DNA of 64,000 nucleotides, taken from CAYYFX01 sp964571855 (GTDB lineage: Bacteria > ARS69). The stretch lies in the NCBI GenBank assembly GCA_964571855.1, contig CAZNDO010000019.1:1-64000 (forward strand). The letters are read 5' to 3'. Below are positions 51,848-59,629 of the stretch, in pieces (within the stretch, counting starts at the first letter, position 1; the number at the start of each line of letters is the position of its first letter). A program made the translations under genes and the position numbers. The notes under the pieces are model-generated. The model was not told the DNA's origin and made no database searches. It was given only the letters and a program-made list of their open reading frames with translations.

Positions 51848-52768
51848 CTACCCCGACCCGTCCGGCACCCGGCGGTTCGGCCGGACCAGCAGCCGCGCGT
51901 TGGCGTAGTCGAAGACCACGTTGAACCGGCTCAGGGCGCCGTTCGACAGCACCGCGTCCGCACGCTCGGCCTTCGAGCGGATCTCCGCCGGGACGAACGC
52001 GGCCTCGAGGTCCGTCAACACGTGCGGGCCGATCGCCAAGGTCGAGATGGTGCCCCTCCTGCCGTGGATGTCCCCGCTCAACCCGCGCCCCAGGACGACC
52101 TCCACGGTCCGGTCCGGCAGCGGGAACTTCATCCCGGGCCTCGTGAGCAGCTCGATCGTCTCGCTCGACGCGCTGTCGATGTAGACCTTCAGCGGCTGCG
52201 GCTCCTCGCTCCCCACCGCCACGCGGACCTCGAGGAACGGCCAGTTGCGGTCGTTGAGCGTCAGCGGCAGCGCCGTCCAGCCCTCGCCCGGCGCGAAGGT
52301 GCGCGGGTCGTGCAGGGTCAGCGCGAGCCGGTCGTAGTCCAGCTCCACCGCGTGGCGTCCCAGGAGCGTGTACCCGATGACCCCGTCGCTCGAGCCGCGC
52401 GCCATCGTCGTGTCCGCGAGGAGGATGACGCGCTGGTTCGCGAAGCGGACGCCACCGACCTGGAGCGACAGCGAGTCCGACACGAACGCGGGGGACGGCG
52501 GCCCCCCGCCGGCGCCGGGGATCACGGCCTCGAACAGCCGGACCGTGCCGAGGGAGTCCTTGAGCTCGCTCCGGAACAGGAGAGCGCCTTCGAAGCCCAT
52601 CCCGCTGTCGAGGATCAGGCGCAAGGGCCGCGAGCCGTTCACCTGGACCGGGACCAGCACCTTGTTGCGCGAGATCGTGAACGGCACGACCGTGGCCGGC
52701 GCCGGGGCGGCGGCCGTGGATATCAGAACCACCCCGGCGGCGGCGGCGCAGAAGCCATGGAGGATCAC
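51848..52768 (-). CDS. secreted aspartic-protease-like protein
   Basis: A 306-residue exported protein. I use the GTG at 52768 because AAGGA precedes it by 7 bases and a signal peptide follows directly (LHGFCAAAAGVVLISTAAAP). Two aspartic halves are seen: LILDSGMGFEGALLF (DSG, about residue 52) and KVYIDSASSETIELL (DSA, about residue 197). VIGYTLLGRHAVELDYDRL is the retropepsin flap block. A paralogue of the 45449 protein with different Asp-boxes; the DSA version may be inactive. Tail-to-tail with the spermidine-synthase-like gene. Confidence 0.7.
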   Translation of the reverse strand: MILHGFCAAAAGVVLISTAAAPAPATVVPFTISRNKVLVPVQVNGSRPLRLILDSGMGFEGALLFRSELKDSLGTVRLFEAVIPGAGGGPPSPAFVSDSLSLQVGGVRFANQRVILLADTTMARGSSDGVIGYTLLGRHAVELDYDRLALTLHDPRTFAPGEGWTALPLTLNDRNWPFLEVRVAVGSEEPQPLKVYIDSASSETIELLTRPGMKFPLPDRTVEVVLGRGLSGDIHGRRGTISTLAIGPHVLTDLEAAFVPAEIRSKAERADAVLSNGALSRFNVVFDYANARLLVRPNRRVPDGSG

Positions 52769-52861
52769 CGGACGTTCCTTCTGCGGGCGAGCCCCCGGAC
52801 TGTACGAGCGCGCCACCGTCCCGCCTAGAGGGTCCGAAGCGAACGCGCCGCCCCCCGCCGA

Positions 52862-55288
52862 TCAGCCGCCGGTCCCCTGCCCCGACGACTGCAGCCATTC
52901 GCGCAGCACGCGCAGCCGTTCCTGCGCGGGCGCGTACGACGGGTCCGTCGCCACCGCCGACTCCAGGTGCTTCACGGCCTCCTCGTACTGCCGCAGGTTG
53001 GCCAGCGCCCCCGCGAGGCTCGTCCGCGCCATCGCGTCGCGCGGCTCCAGCTCCACCGCCTGCCGGAACCACCGCGCGGCTTCCTCGTTGCGGCCGCCCC
53101 GCATATGGAGGTTGCCGATGCGGACCGCCGCGGCCGCGGACTTCCGGTGCTCGAACGAGCGCGCGAGCGCGGCCGCGGCCTCGTCCTCGCGCCCCAGCGC
53201 CTGGAGCGACTCCCCGCGCCGCAGCTCCGCGTCCGCATCCGCCGGGTCGATCTCCAGCGCCTTCGCGTACTCCGCGAGCGCGCCGGCGTGATCGCCGCGG
53301 GAGGCCAGCGCGATGCCGATGTTCACGTGGGCCGCCGCTTGCGCCGGATCGAACTGCAGCGAGAGGCGCAACGCCTCGATCCCCTCGTCCACGCGTCCCT
53401 GTTCGATGCGCGCCCGGCCGATCCCGAAGTGCGCCTCCGCCGAGATCGGGGTGGCCCGGAGGACCTCCTCGAGCTCCACGACCGCCTCGTCGAAGCGACG
53501 CATCTCCACGAGCAGCGAGCCGAGCTTGAACCGCACGTCGGCCCGGTTGGGCCGGTGTTGCAGCACCTCACGATAGTGCGCCACCGCCTCGGTGCCGCGA
53601 CCGGTCTGCCCGAGCACGTCGCCGAGGGTCACGTGCGCGTCCACGTACCCGGGGTTCGCGCGCAGCGCCTCCTCGAGCTCCTGCACCGCCGCCGCCGTCT
53701 GCCCGCTCCGCAGCAGCGCCACCGCGCGATCGGTGTGCCACCAGGCCTCCGCCTCCGCCGACCCGTGGAACGAGTGGCGGCACGCGAGAAGTACGACGAC
53801 CCACACGGCGACGGCCGCGGTGGCGCGGCCCCAGGCGCCGCGCCGCAGCGCGCCCGCGAGCTGCACGAGACCGAACGCCCCGAAGAGGAAGATCAGCGGC
53901 ACGAGCGGCGCGCGGAACCGCGCCGCCGCCAGGAACGGGAGGAACGACACGAACGTGGCGAGGATGTACAGCCCGCACGCGACGAGCACGAAGCGCGGGA
54001 TGTCCGGGAGTCCCTGAGCCGTGGCCGCGGCCGTGGCCGGTGCGCGCGCCTCGGCTGCCTTGCCCTTGCGCCGGGCGGGCGGACGACGCCGCGCGCCGGC
54101 GACGAGCGCCCCCGCCCCCACCAGCGAGATCGACAGCACCGACGGGAACCCGGGCAGGAGCCGGAGCGTTCCGCTGCGCGCCTTCTCCACGCGGATCGCC
54201 TTGTTGTTCGAGACCTCGTCCGGTCCCCAGAAGAGAAGCGCGCGCCGGACGGTCAGCGACAGGAACTTCCCCGGCTGCCGGCGGATGAACTCCAGCGTCC
54301 GGTCCACGAACAGCCGGGACGCGTTTGCGTAGCGGAGCGGCCGATCCCCGCGACCGGGCAGCCCACGCACGATCTCGTCGTAGGCGAACCAGCTCCACGC
54401 GGCGCGCGCGCCGAACTCGGGCAGGGCCGGCAGCCGGGAGGAGACGCCGTCGGCCGCCTCGTGGTTGCCCAACAGGAGCGTGATCGCGCCGTTCGAGGCG
54501 ACGGGAACGAACTCCTTCGCGACGACGGCATTGCGCAGCGTGGCGGGCGCGACGGCGACGAGGGTCCCGGCGAGGTACGCCAGCCCCGAGCGCAGGGCCG
54601 TCGCCGGCGGCGCCAGGCGTCGTCCCCCGAGCGCGATCCATAGCGCGCCGACCGGCGCGAAGAGCAGCGCGTTCGTCTGCACGAGCGCGCCGAGACCCAC
54701 GAACAGCCCGGCCGCGAAGCCGCGCTTCAGGCCGGGGCGCCTCGCCCAGGCGAGCAGCCCGAGGAGCGTGGCGAGGTTCAGCGCGGTGACGAGGACCGGG
54801 GCGTGCAACTCCCCCTCGAAGTAGACGAGGGACCAGTACGTCGCGCAGAACCCGGCGAGCACGAGCCCCACCGCCGGCGAGAACACCGCGCGCGCCAGCA
54901 GGAATGCGAGCACGACGTTCCCTAGGCCGAGGGCCATCTGGAGGATCCGCGCGCCCAGGTAGCTCTCTCCGGTCAGCGCGTACAGGCCAGCCAGGAAGAA
55001 CGTGTAGCCCGGAGGCCGGAGGTACGGCACCTCGCGGATCCGCGGGTCCGGCTCGCCATCAGGCGGGGTCCAGTCCCCGGTCAGGAGCGCGCGCGCCCAG
55101 TAGTCGTGGAACGCGGCGTCGGCGAGCGGCGCGGCGAAATCCGGCGCGGACACGATCTCGCGCAGGTAGGAGACCCGCAGCAGGGCGCCGGCGAGCAGGA
55201 CGACGGCGAGGATCACGAGGGGGAGGCGGGAGTTCCTGCGGCCCCGCTTGGCCTGAGGGGTCACGGGCGGCACTCGCTTCGTCGGCAT
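52862..55288 (-). CDS. GT39/ArnT-like membrane glycosyltransferase with C-terminal TPR array
   Basis: An 808-residue membrane protein. Residues about 20-480 contain some ten helices of a dolichyl/undecaprenyl-phosphate-sugar transferase (VAPATLRNAVV, FVPVASNGAITLLLGNHEA, GYTFFLAGLYALTGESYLGA). Residues about 520-800 form at least eight TPR repeats (DAHVTLGDVLGQTGRGTEAV, FKLGSLLVEMRRFDEAVVEL, AHVNIGIALASRGDHAGALA). The family transfers sugars to proteins or lipids from polyprenol carriers; the TPR part probably binds partners. It is divergent from the 55439 gene. Confidence 0.82.
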   Translation of the reverse strand: MPTKRVPPVTPQAKRGRRNSRLPLVILAVVLLAGALLRVSYLREIVSAPDFAAPLADAAFHDYWARALLTGDWTPPDGEPDPRIREVPYLRPPGYTFFLAGLYALTGESYLGARILQMALGLGNVVLAFLLARAVFSPAVGLVLAGFCATYWSLVYFEGELHAPVLVTALNLATLLGLLAWARRPGLKRGFAAGLFVGLGALVQTNALLFAPVGALWIALGGRRLAPPATALRSGLAYLAGTLVAVAPATLRNAVVAKEFVPVASNGAITLLLGNHEAADGVSSRLPALPEFGARAAWSWFAYDEIVRGLPGRGDRPLRYANASRLFVDRTLEFIRRQPGKFLSLTVRRALLFWGPDEVSNNKAIRVEKARSGTLRLLPGFPSVLSISLVGAGALVAGARRRPPARRKGKAAEARAPATAAATAQGLPDIPRFVLVACGLYILATFVSFLPFLAAARFRAPLVPLIFLFGAFGLVQLAGALRRGAWGRATAAVAVWVVVLLACRHSFHGSAEAEAWWHTDRAVALLRSGQTAAAVQELEEALRANPGYVDAHVTLGDVLGQTGRGTEAVAHYREVLQHRPNRADVRFKLGSLLVEMRRFDEAVVELEEVLRATPISAEAHFGIGRARIEQGRVDEGIEALRLSLQFDPAQAAAHVNIGIALASRGDHAGALAEYAKALEIDPADADAELRRGESLQALGREDEAAAALARSFEHRKSAAAAVRIGNLHMRGGRNEEAARWFRQAVELEPRDAMARTSLAGALANLRQYEEAVKHLESAVATDPSYAPAQERLRVLREWLQSSGQGTGG

Positions 55289-55353
55289 CCGGGCACCCTC
55301 GGCACCAGGGGGGGCCCGGCATCGTACCCCACCCGGTCCGGATGTTGGCGCCC

Positions 55354-55382
55354 TTGAAGCCCGCGCCGAGGGGCGCGATAGT
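55354..55382 (+). promoter_or_regulatory. candidate promoter of the 55439 gene
   Basis: TTGAAG (55354-55359), 17 bases, GATAGT (55377-55382), in the 150-base divergent spacer. Each box matches 4 of 6. Confidence 0.35.
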
Positions 55383-55438
55383 GGGCGTGAAGCCCGTCGC
55401 GCGCCGGCCCCCGAGCCGCGGCGGCCCTTGGAGGGACC

Positions 55439-56236
55439 ATGGTTCCCCGAGTGCGACGCGCCGCCATCGCGGCGGCCGTCCTGATTTCCTGCGGCGGGAG
55501 CGCTCGCGCCTTCGCCGCCACCGACGCGCGGATCCTCGCCCTCGAGCTGTCCGGCGAGTTGCTTCCGCCCCCGGGCTTGGTCGCCGGGATCGAGGCGGAC
55601 CTCCTGGCCATCGGGCAGTTCGACCCCTACCTCGCGGGCATCCATGTGCTCCCGTCCTGGGCTCCGGGCCGGCTGTCCGTGGGGCTCACCGACGAGGCGT
55701 GGCAGCTGTTCCTCGCCGGGCAGTACCACGGCCTGGACTCCCTCGATGCGCAGTACGGCCCGGCGCAGGTGGAGCCCTCACCGTACGGGGACCTGCTCCT
55801 GACGTTTCCCCTGCCCTACCACCCGGTCCTCCTGGCCGGCTTCTACGCGAATGCGGACGGTGTCCAGTGGGCGGAGCCGGATCACGTGTTCGGCGACGGT
55901 GACGACATCGTCGCCACGGCGTCGGGCTCGTACACCTTCCAGCACGGCTGGGGGGACTGCAGCGCCGGTTGCTTCGCCTACCACTACTGGGACCTCACGG
56001 TGACGGGCGGCGTCGTCCACCTCGACGCGGAGCGCGGCGCCGCCTTCGGCGCGTGCTGCCTCCCCGACGACACGTGCGTGGGCGCCATCCAGCTCGAGTG
56101 CGAGGAGCAACCCTGGATCGGGCTCGGCGGCACGTTCGTCGGCGGCAGTTGCACGACGAACCCGTGCGGGACGACAGCGGTGGGCGAGTCCGTGGACCGC
56201 GTCGGTTGGGGGAGGCTGAAGAGCCGGTACCGGTAG
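55439..56236 (+). CDS. small secreted Cys-rich protein with CGTTA...WGRLKSRYR tail
   Basis: A 265-residue exported protein: signal peptide about 1-26 (ending ARAFA) after GGAGGG. The first two thirds are beta-rich with no known family. Residues about 200-240 have a Cys-rich motif (GACCLPDDTCVGAIQLEC, then a GG-T-F-V-G-G-S-C-T-T-N-P-C turn) seen in secreted proteins of uncultured bacteria. The C-terminus ends C-G-T-T-A-V, eight residues, then G-W-G-R-L-K-S-R-Y-R-stop. The same tail occurs in three other secreted proteins at 59.6-64 kb. It has no FlgD domain, so the tail is a candidate alternative sorting signal. Confidence 0.65.
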   Translation: MVPRVRRAAIAAAVLISCGGSARAFAATDARILALELSGELLPPPGLVAGIEADLLAIGQFDPYLAGIHVLPSWAPGRLSVGLTDEAWQLFLAGQYHGLDSLDAQYGPAQVEPSPYGDLLLTFPLPYHPVLLAGFYANADGVQWAEPDHVFGDGDDIVATASGSYTFQHGWGDCSAGCFAYHYWDLTVTGGVVHLDAERGAAFGACCLPDDTCVGAIQLECEEQPWIGLGGTFVGGSCTTNPCGTTAVGESVDRVGWGRLKSRYR

Positions 56237-56372
56237 GCCGGGACCGTGCCCCTTGTGTCTTTCCCCGCCGCTCGCCTGTCATGACAATCCGGCTCTCCTC
56301 GCGGAGGATCGGAATGTGGTATCGGAGGCTCGCGCGGAGTAGAGTCCTCCTGTCCCCGTGACGAAGGCCACC

Positions 56373-56390
56373 TGCTCGAAAGGTCGAGCA
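56373..56390. promoter_or_regulatory. 7-base hairpin just upstream of the LVIVD gene ribosome site
   Basis: TGCTCGA-AAGG-TCGAGCA, a perfect inverted repeat, ends seven bases before AGGA and about 16 before the GTG start. It may gate translation or serve as operator. A separate perfect palindrome TGTCATGACA is at 56277-56286. Confidence 0.35.
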
Positions 56391-56406
56391 CGAACAGGAA
56401 CCAAGT

Positions 56407-58593
56407 GTGACGACGCCGATGGCGCGAACGGTCGTTGCGGCGATGTGTCTGTGGCTGGGCGCGGGTCCTCCACGCGCGGCGGGTGAGTACATCGATTACG
56501 AAGAGCATCCGCACTGGATGGGCGGCTGCGAGACGCCGGGCGTAGCCTACGGCATCGCCGTCTCCGGCACCTACGCGTACGTCACCGACGGACTCGCTGG
56601 ATTCCATGTGGTCGACGTCACGAGCGACGAACGGCCCGAGATCGTCGGCACCGTGGACACTCCGGGGACCGCTCGAGAAGTGGCGCTCTCCGGCACGATG
56701 GCGTATGTCGCCGATGGGGAGTCGGGGCTTCAGGTCATCGACATTGCCGATCCGCTCGCTCCGGAGATCGTGGGAGGCGTCGCTTTCTCCGAGGGCTACG
56801 ACGTGTGCGTCGCAGGAGGCCACACATACGTGGCCAGCGGGTCCTCGGGCTTCCGAGTGATCGACGTCTCCGATCCGACGAATCCGCAGATTCTCGCGAC
56901 CGAGGATACGCCGGGGTCCGCGGTATCCCTCGTCACATCGGCGTCGTACGCGTACGTGGCCGATGCGGACTCCGGACTCGCGGTGATCGACATCTCCGAT
57001 CCGACGGACCCGGACGTCGTCGGGGCCGTGGACCTCCCGGGGAGCGCGATCGGCGTCGCCGTGTCGGAGAAGCTCGCGTACGTGGCGAGCCGCCTGACCG
57101 GCGCGCACGACGCGGACGTCGGGGTCCTTCACGTGATCGACGTCGCCGACCCTGCTGCGCCGGTTCTCGTCGGCAGCGTCGGGACGGAGTCCGGAGCGGC
57201 CGTGGACCTGGTCGTTCGGGATGGATATGCCTATCTCACCTGTCCCTCCGGCGTCCACATCCTGGATGTCAGGAATCCCGCTGCTCCCGAGGTCATCGCC
57301 GTTGCGGGAACGCGCAAGGCGCAGGGAATCGTGATCTCCGGCGACCGTGCCTACGTGGCGGACTGGGACGCCGGTCTGGGCGTGATCGACATCGAGCCTC
57401 CCCTGCCCCCGGAGATCCTGGGCCGCGGAGACGCGAACGTGCTCGTGGACGTCGCCGTCTCCGGCAGGTACGCGTACACCACCAGTGAGTCCGGCCTGCT
57501 GGTGTACGACATCGAGAGCTCGACGCCCAAGTACGTAAGCAGCCTTCTGACTCCTTCCGGCGGCGTCGCCTTGAGCGGGGATCACGCGTTCCTCGCCGCG
57601 GGGTCCAGCGGGCTCCGAGCCGTCGACATCTCGAACCCCGAGGCGCCGCAGCTCGTGGGCAGCCTCGACACGCCGGGGTTCGCTCACGATCTCGACGTCG
57701 AGCAAGGCCACGCGTACGTGACGGACGGCGCGGCAGGCCTTCGCGTGATCGACGTGTCGGACCCGACCGATCTTGTGCCAGTCAGCAATGTCGCCACTCC
57801 CGGTGAAGCCTGGCGAGTCCTCGTGGTGCCGCCCTACGCGTACGTGACCGCCACCCATTCGGGAGTCCTGGTGATCGACATCGCCGACCCGGCGAATCCG
57901 GAGATCGTCGGCGCGGTGGACACGCCGGGCTCGGCGTTGGGCGTCGCGGGCTTTGGCCACTATCTCTGCGTGACGGACTGGCGTGGGTATGGTCTTCACG
58001 TCATCGACGTGCAGGACCCGGTCAACCCGGGAATCGCCGGCACTCTGGATCTGCCCCAGTGGGTGAATCACATTACGATTCAGGGCCGCCATGCGTACGT
58101 CTCCGGCGTGCACATCTACGTCGTAGACCTCGCGAACCCGGGGCAGCCGCGCTGTATGGGCAGCATCCGATTGCCCGACGGGGGGCCGGAGGGGTTGTTC
58201 GCCTCCGGCGATCGTCTCTACGTGCCCGCGTTCAACACCCCGAGCGGGGTCGGCGGGCTCTACGTTCTGCCGCTCCAGCGTGGCGCCGGGACAAGCGCTC
58301 CCCTGGAAGTTCCCGCGGGCTCGCCCCGCGTGGACGCGTTCCCGAACCCCGCCTCGCACCGCTTCACGATCCGGTTCCAGACGAGAACGAGCGGCGTCGT
58401 ACAGACACGGATCCATGACGCGGCGGGCCGCCTGGTCAGCGTTCTGCAGGAAGGTGCGCTCGATCGGGGTGGGCACGAGTTGTCGTGGGACGGGCGAGAC
58501 GCAAGGGGCCGGCCGGTCGCGAGTGGGGTCTATCTGCTGTGCGTCGCGACTGCCGAGGGCCGGCAGACCCGCCGCCTCGTTGTCGTTCACTGA
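56407..58593 (+). CDS. secreted LVIVD-repeat beta-propeller protein with FlgD-like C-terminal domain
   Basis: A 728-residue exported protein starting at GTG 56407 after AGGA (ATG at 56419 is an alternative). Signal peptide ends PPRAAG. Thirteen repeats of about 42 residues follow, each built around V-I-D-[IV]-[AS]-D-P-x-x-P-x-[IV]-V-G, such as SGLQVIDIADPLAPEIVGG. They are the LVIVD family, expected to fold as one or more beta-propellers. A FlgD-like domain ends the chain (FPNPASHRFTIRFQ, WDGRDARGRPVASGVYLLC). Likely surface protein for binding or adhesion. The DNA is slightly less GC-rich than the left of the window. Confidence 0.88.
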   Translation: MTTPMARTVVAAMCLWLGAGPPRAAGEYIDYEEHPHWMGGCETPGVAYGIAVSGTYAYVTDGLAGFHVVDVTSDERPEIVGTVDTPGTAREVALSGTMAYVADGESGLQVIDIADPLAPEIVGGVAFSEGYDVCVAGGHTYVASGSSGFRVIDVSDPTNPQILATEDTPGSAVSLVTSASYAYVADADSGLAVIDISDPTDPDVVGAVDLPGSAIGVAVSEKLAYVASRLTGAHDADVGVLHVIDVADPAAPVLVGSVGTESGAAVDLVVRDGYAYLTCPSGVHILDVRNPAAPEVIAVAGTRKAQGIVISGDRAYVADWDAGLGVIDIEPPLPPEILGRGDANVLVDVAVSGRYAYTTSESGLLVYDIESSTPKYVSSLLTPSGGVALSGDHAFLAAGSSGLRAVDISNPEAPQLVGSLDTPGFAHDLDVEQGHAYVTDGAAGLRVIDVSDPTDLVPVSNVATPGEAWRVLVVPPYAYVTATHSGVLVIDIADPANPEIVGAVDTPGSALGVAGFGHYLCVTDWRGYGLHVIDVQDPVNPGIAGTLDLPQWVNHITIQGRHAYVSGVHIYVVDLANPGQPRCMGSIRLPDGGPEGLFASGDRLYVPAFNTPSGVGGLYVLPLQRGAGTSAPLEVPAGSPRVDAFPNPASHRFTIRFQTRTSGVVQTRIHDAAGRLVSVLQEGALDRGGHELSWDGRDARGRPVASGVYLLCVATAEGRQTRRLVVVH

Positions 58594-58675
58594 CGCCATG
58601 CGGAGCCGGCCCTCTCGCCCGAAGGGACGATCCGCTAACCGATGGCAGTCACGTCGTTTGCGCCACCACCCTGCA

Positions 58676-58755
58676 CGGGGGCGGTGGGAATCGAACCCAC
58701 GTGCGGCCGGATTCGCAAGGTGTTGGCCTGCCACCACTTAGCGGGCTAACCCCCC
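58676..58755 (-). tRNA. tRNA-like sequence, probably degenerate
   Basis: The minus strand has a perfect T-arm (GTGGG, loop TTCGATT, CCCAC) and a D-arm-like GCC-CGCTAAGTGGT-GGC. The acceptor ends GGGGGGT and CGCCCCC match over five of seven pairs. The 3' half of the anticodon arm (TTGCGAATCCG) is one base from that of tRNA-Cys, but its 5' partner is missing and about 7 extra bases are present. No CCA is encoded. A tRNA relic or unusual tRNA is possible. The rest of the 58594-58903 spacer holds only the tandem repeat listed next. Confidence 0.4.
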
Positions 58756-58770
58756 GAGGGTGGGCCGGTT

Positions 58771-58820
58771 ACTCCGTACCCTGGCGTACCCTGGAGTCCC
58801 CTGGCGTACCCTGGAGTGCT
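58771..58820. repeat. short tandem repeat, 20-base unit
   Basis: CTGGCGTACCCTGGAGT occurs at 58781-58797 and again at 58801-58817, a 20-base period, with a partial copy (CCGTACC) before it. Each unit is itself made of two related 10-base halves. It lies next to the tRNA-like element. Confidence 0.7.
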
Positions 58821-58903
58821 CCCCAGTAGTGGAGAGAAAGTGGAGACGGACCGGCCGCTTTCGAACACGCGCACTTCACTCACCGAGCCAAGACAGGGCC
58901 GGG

Positions 58904-59629
58904 CTACCGCCTCTCCTCGCCGACCGTCTCGGCGGCTTCCAGGTCCTCGGACAGGGCGGCGAAGTCGCGAGCGTAGTAGCCGGTGCCTTTCGCCAAGTCG
59001 TTCCGCCTCTCGTTCTGCGGCCGAGCCAACACCTCGCGGAGCCAGGCTGTCTCCGCGTCCGATGCCCAGATCACGTACGTGCACCCGAAGGCGAAGGCTC
59101 GCCCCTTGCGAATCGTGCGCGAGGCGTTCTGCACCTGGTGCTGTTGATAGACCAACCGACGCTCCTCCGCGCTGCCAAGCGTGGCCTCACTGAAGTCCAC
59201 TGACACCTTCCCGAGATCGTAGACTACCTCGATGCGGTGCGACTCGTGATCGACCGCGTCCACGTTGTCACCCGCGGCTCGAAACACCGCCGCGGCCGAG
59301 TCCAATCCAGCGCGGTGGTCAGCAGCCGACGCGAAGGCACGGGACGCATTGCGCAGAACTTGGACCCTGGCAGCCTCTTCCGCTGGCAGCTCCGCCTCGG
59401 GTTCGCAACGCCGGGGAAGCAGCGGCACGCCGTTCAGCCTCAGCGTGTCTGACCCGACGCCGGAGAAGATGAAGGGCGGCTCCAGGGCAACACCATATGC
59501 GTAGACGAAGCCCAGAGTGTCCGCTGGGTCAATGCGGAGGGAATCACCGTCCGGCGGTTCGGGGGCGGCGCGTCCGACACCTGCTGCGCAGAAGGTCAGC
59601 GCGAGGATGGCCCAAAGCGGACTTCTCAC
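58904..59629 (-). CDS. secreted protein of unknown function, last gene of the beta-helix operon
   Basis: A 241-residue protein beginning at GTG 59629 in a GTGA overlap with the beta-helix gene upstream. Signal peptide about 1-21 (FCAAGVGRA). The rest is mixed alpha/beta with one Cys pair (RRCEPEAEL, FGCTYVIWASD). No family is recognised and it lacks both the FlgD domain and the WGR tail (it ends GEERR). Its coupling suggests a product that works with the three paralogues, perhaps as an accessory or processing factor. Confidence 0.55.
   Translation of the reverse strand: MRSPLWAILALTFCAAGVGRAAPEPPDGDSLRIDPADTLGFVYAYGVALEPPFIFSGVGSDTLRLNGVPLLPRRCEPEAELPAEEAARVQVLRNASRAFASAADHRAGLDSAAAVFRAAGDNVDAVDHESHRIEVVYDLGKVSVDFSEATLGSAEERRLVYQQHQVQNASRTIRKGRAFAFGCTYVIWASDAETAWLREVLARPQNERRNDLAKGTGYYARDFAALSEDLEAAETVGEERR

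Noticed and set aside
58781..58820. CRISPR-like repeats
   Set aside because: Only two and a half 20-base units without spacers; no cas genes anywhere in the window.
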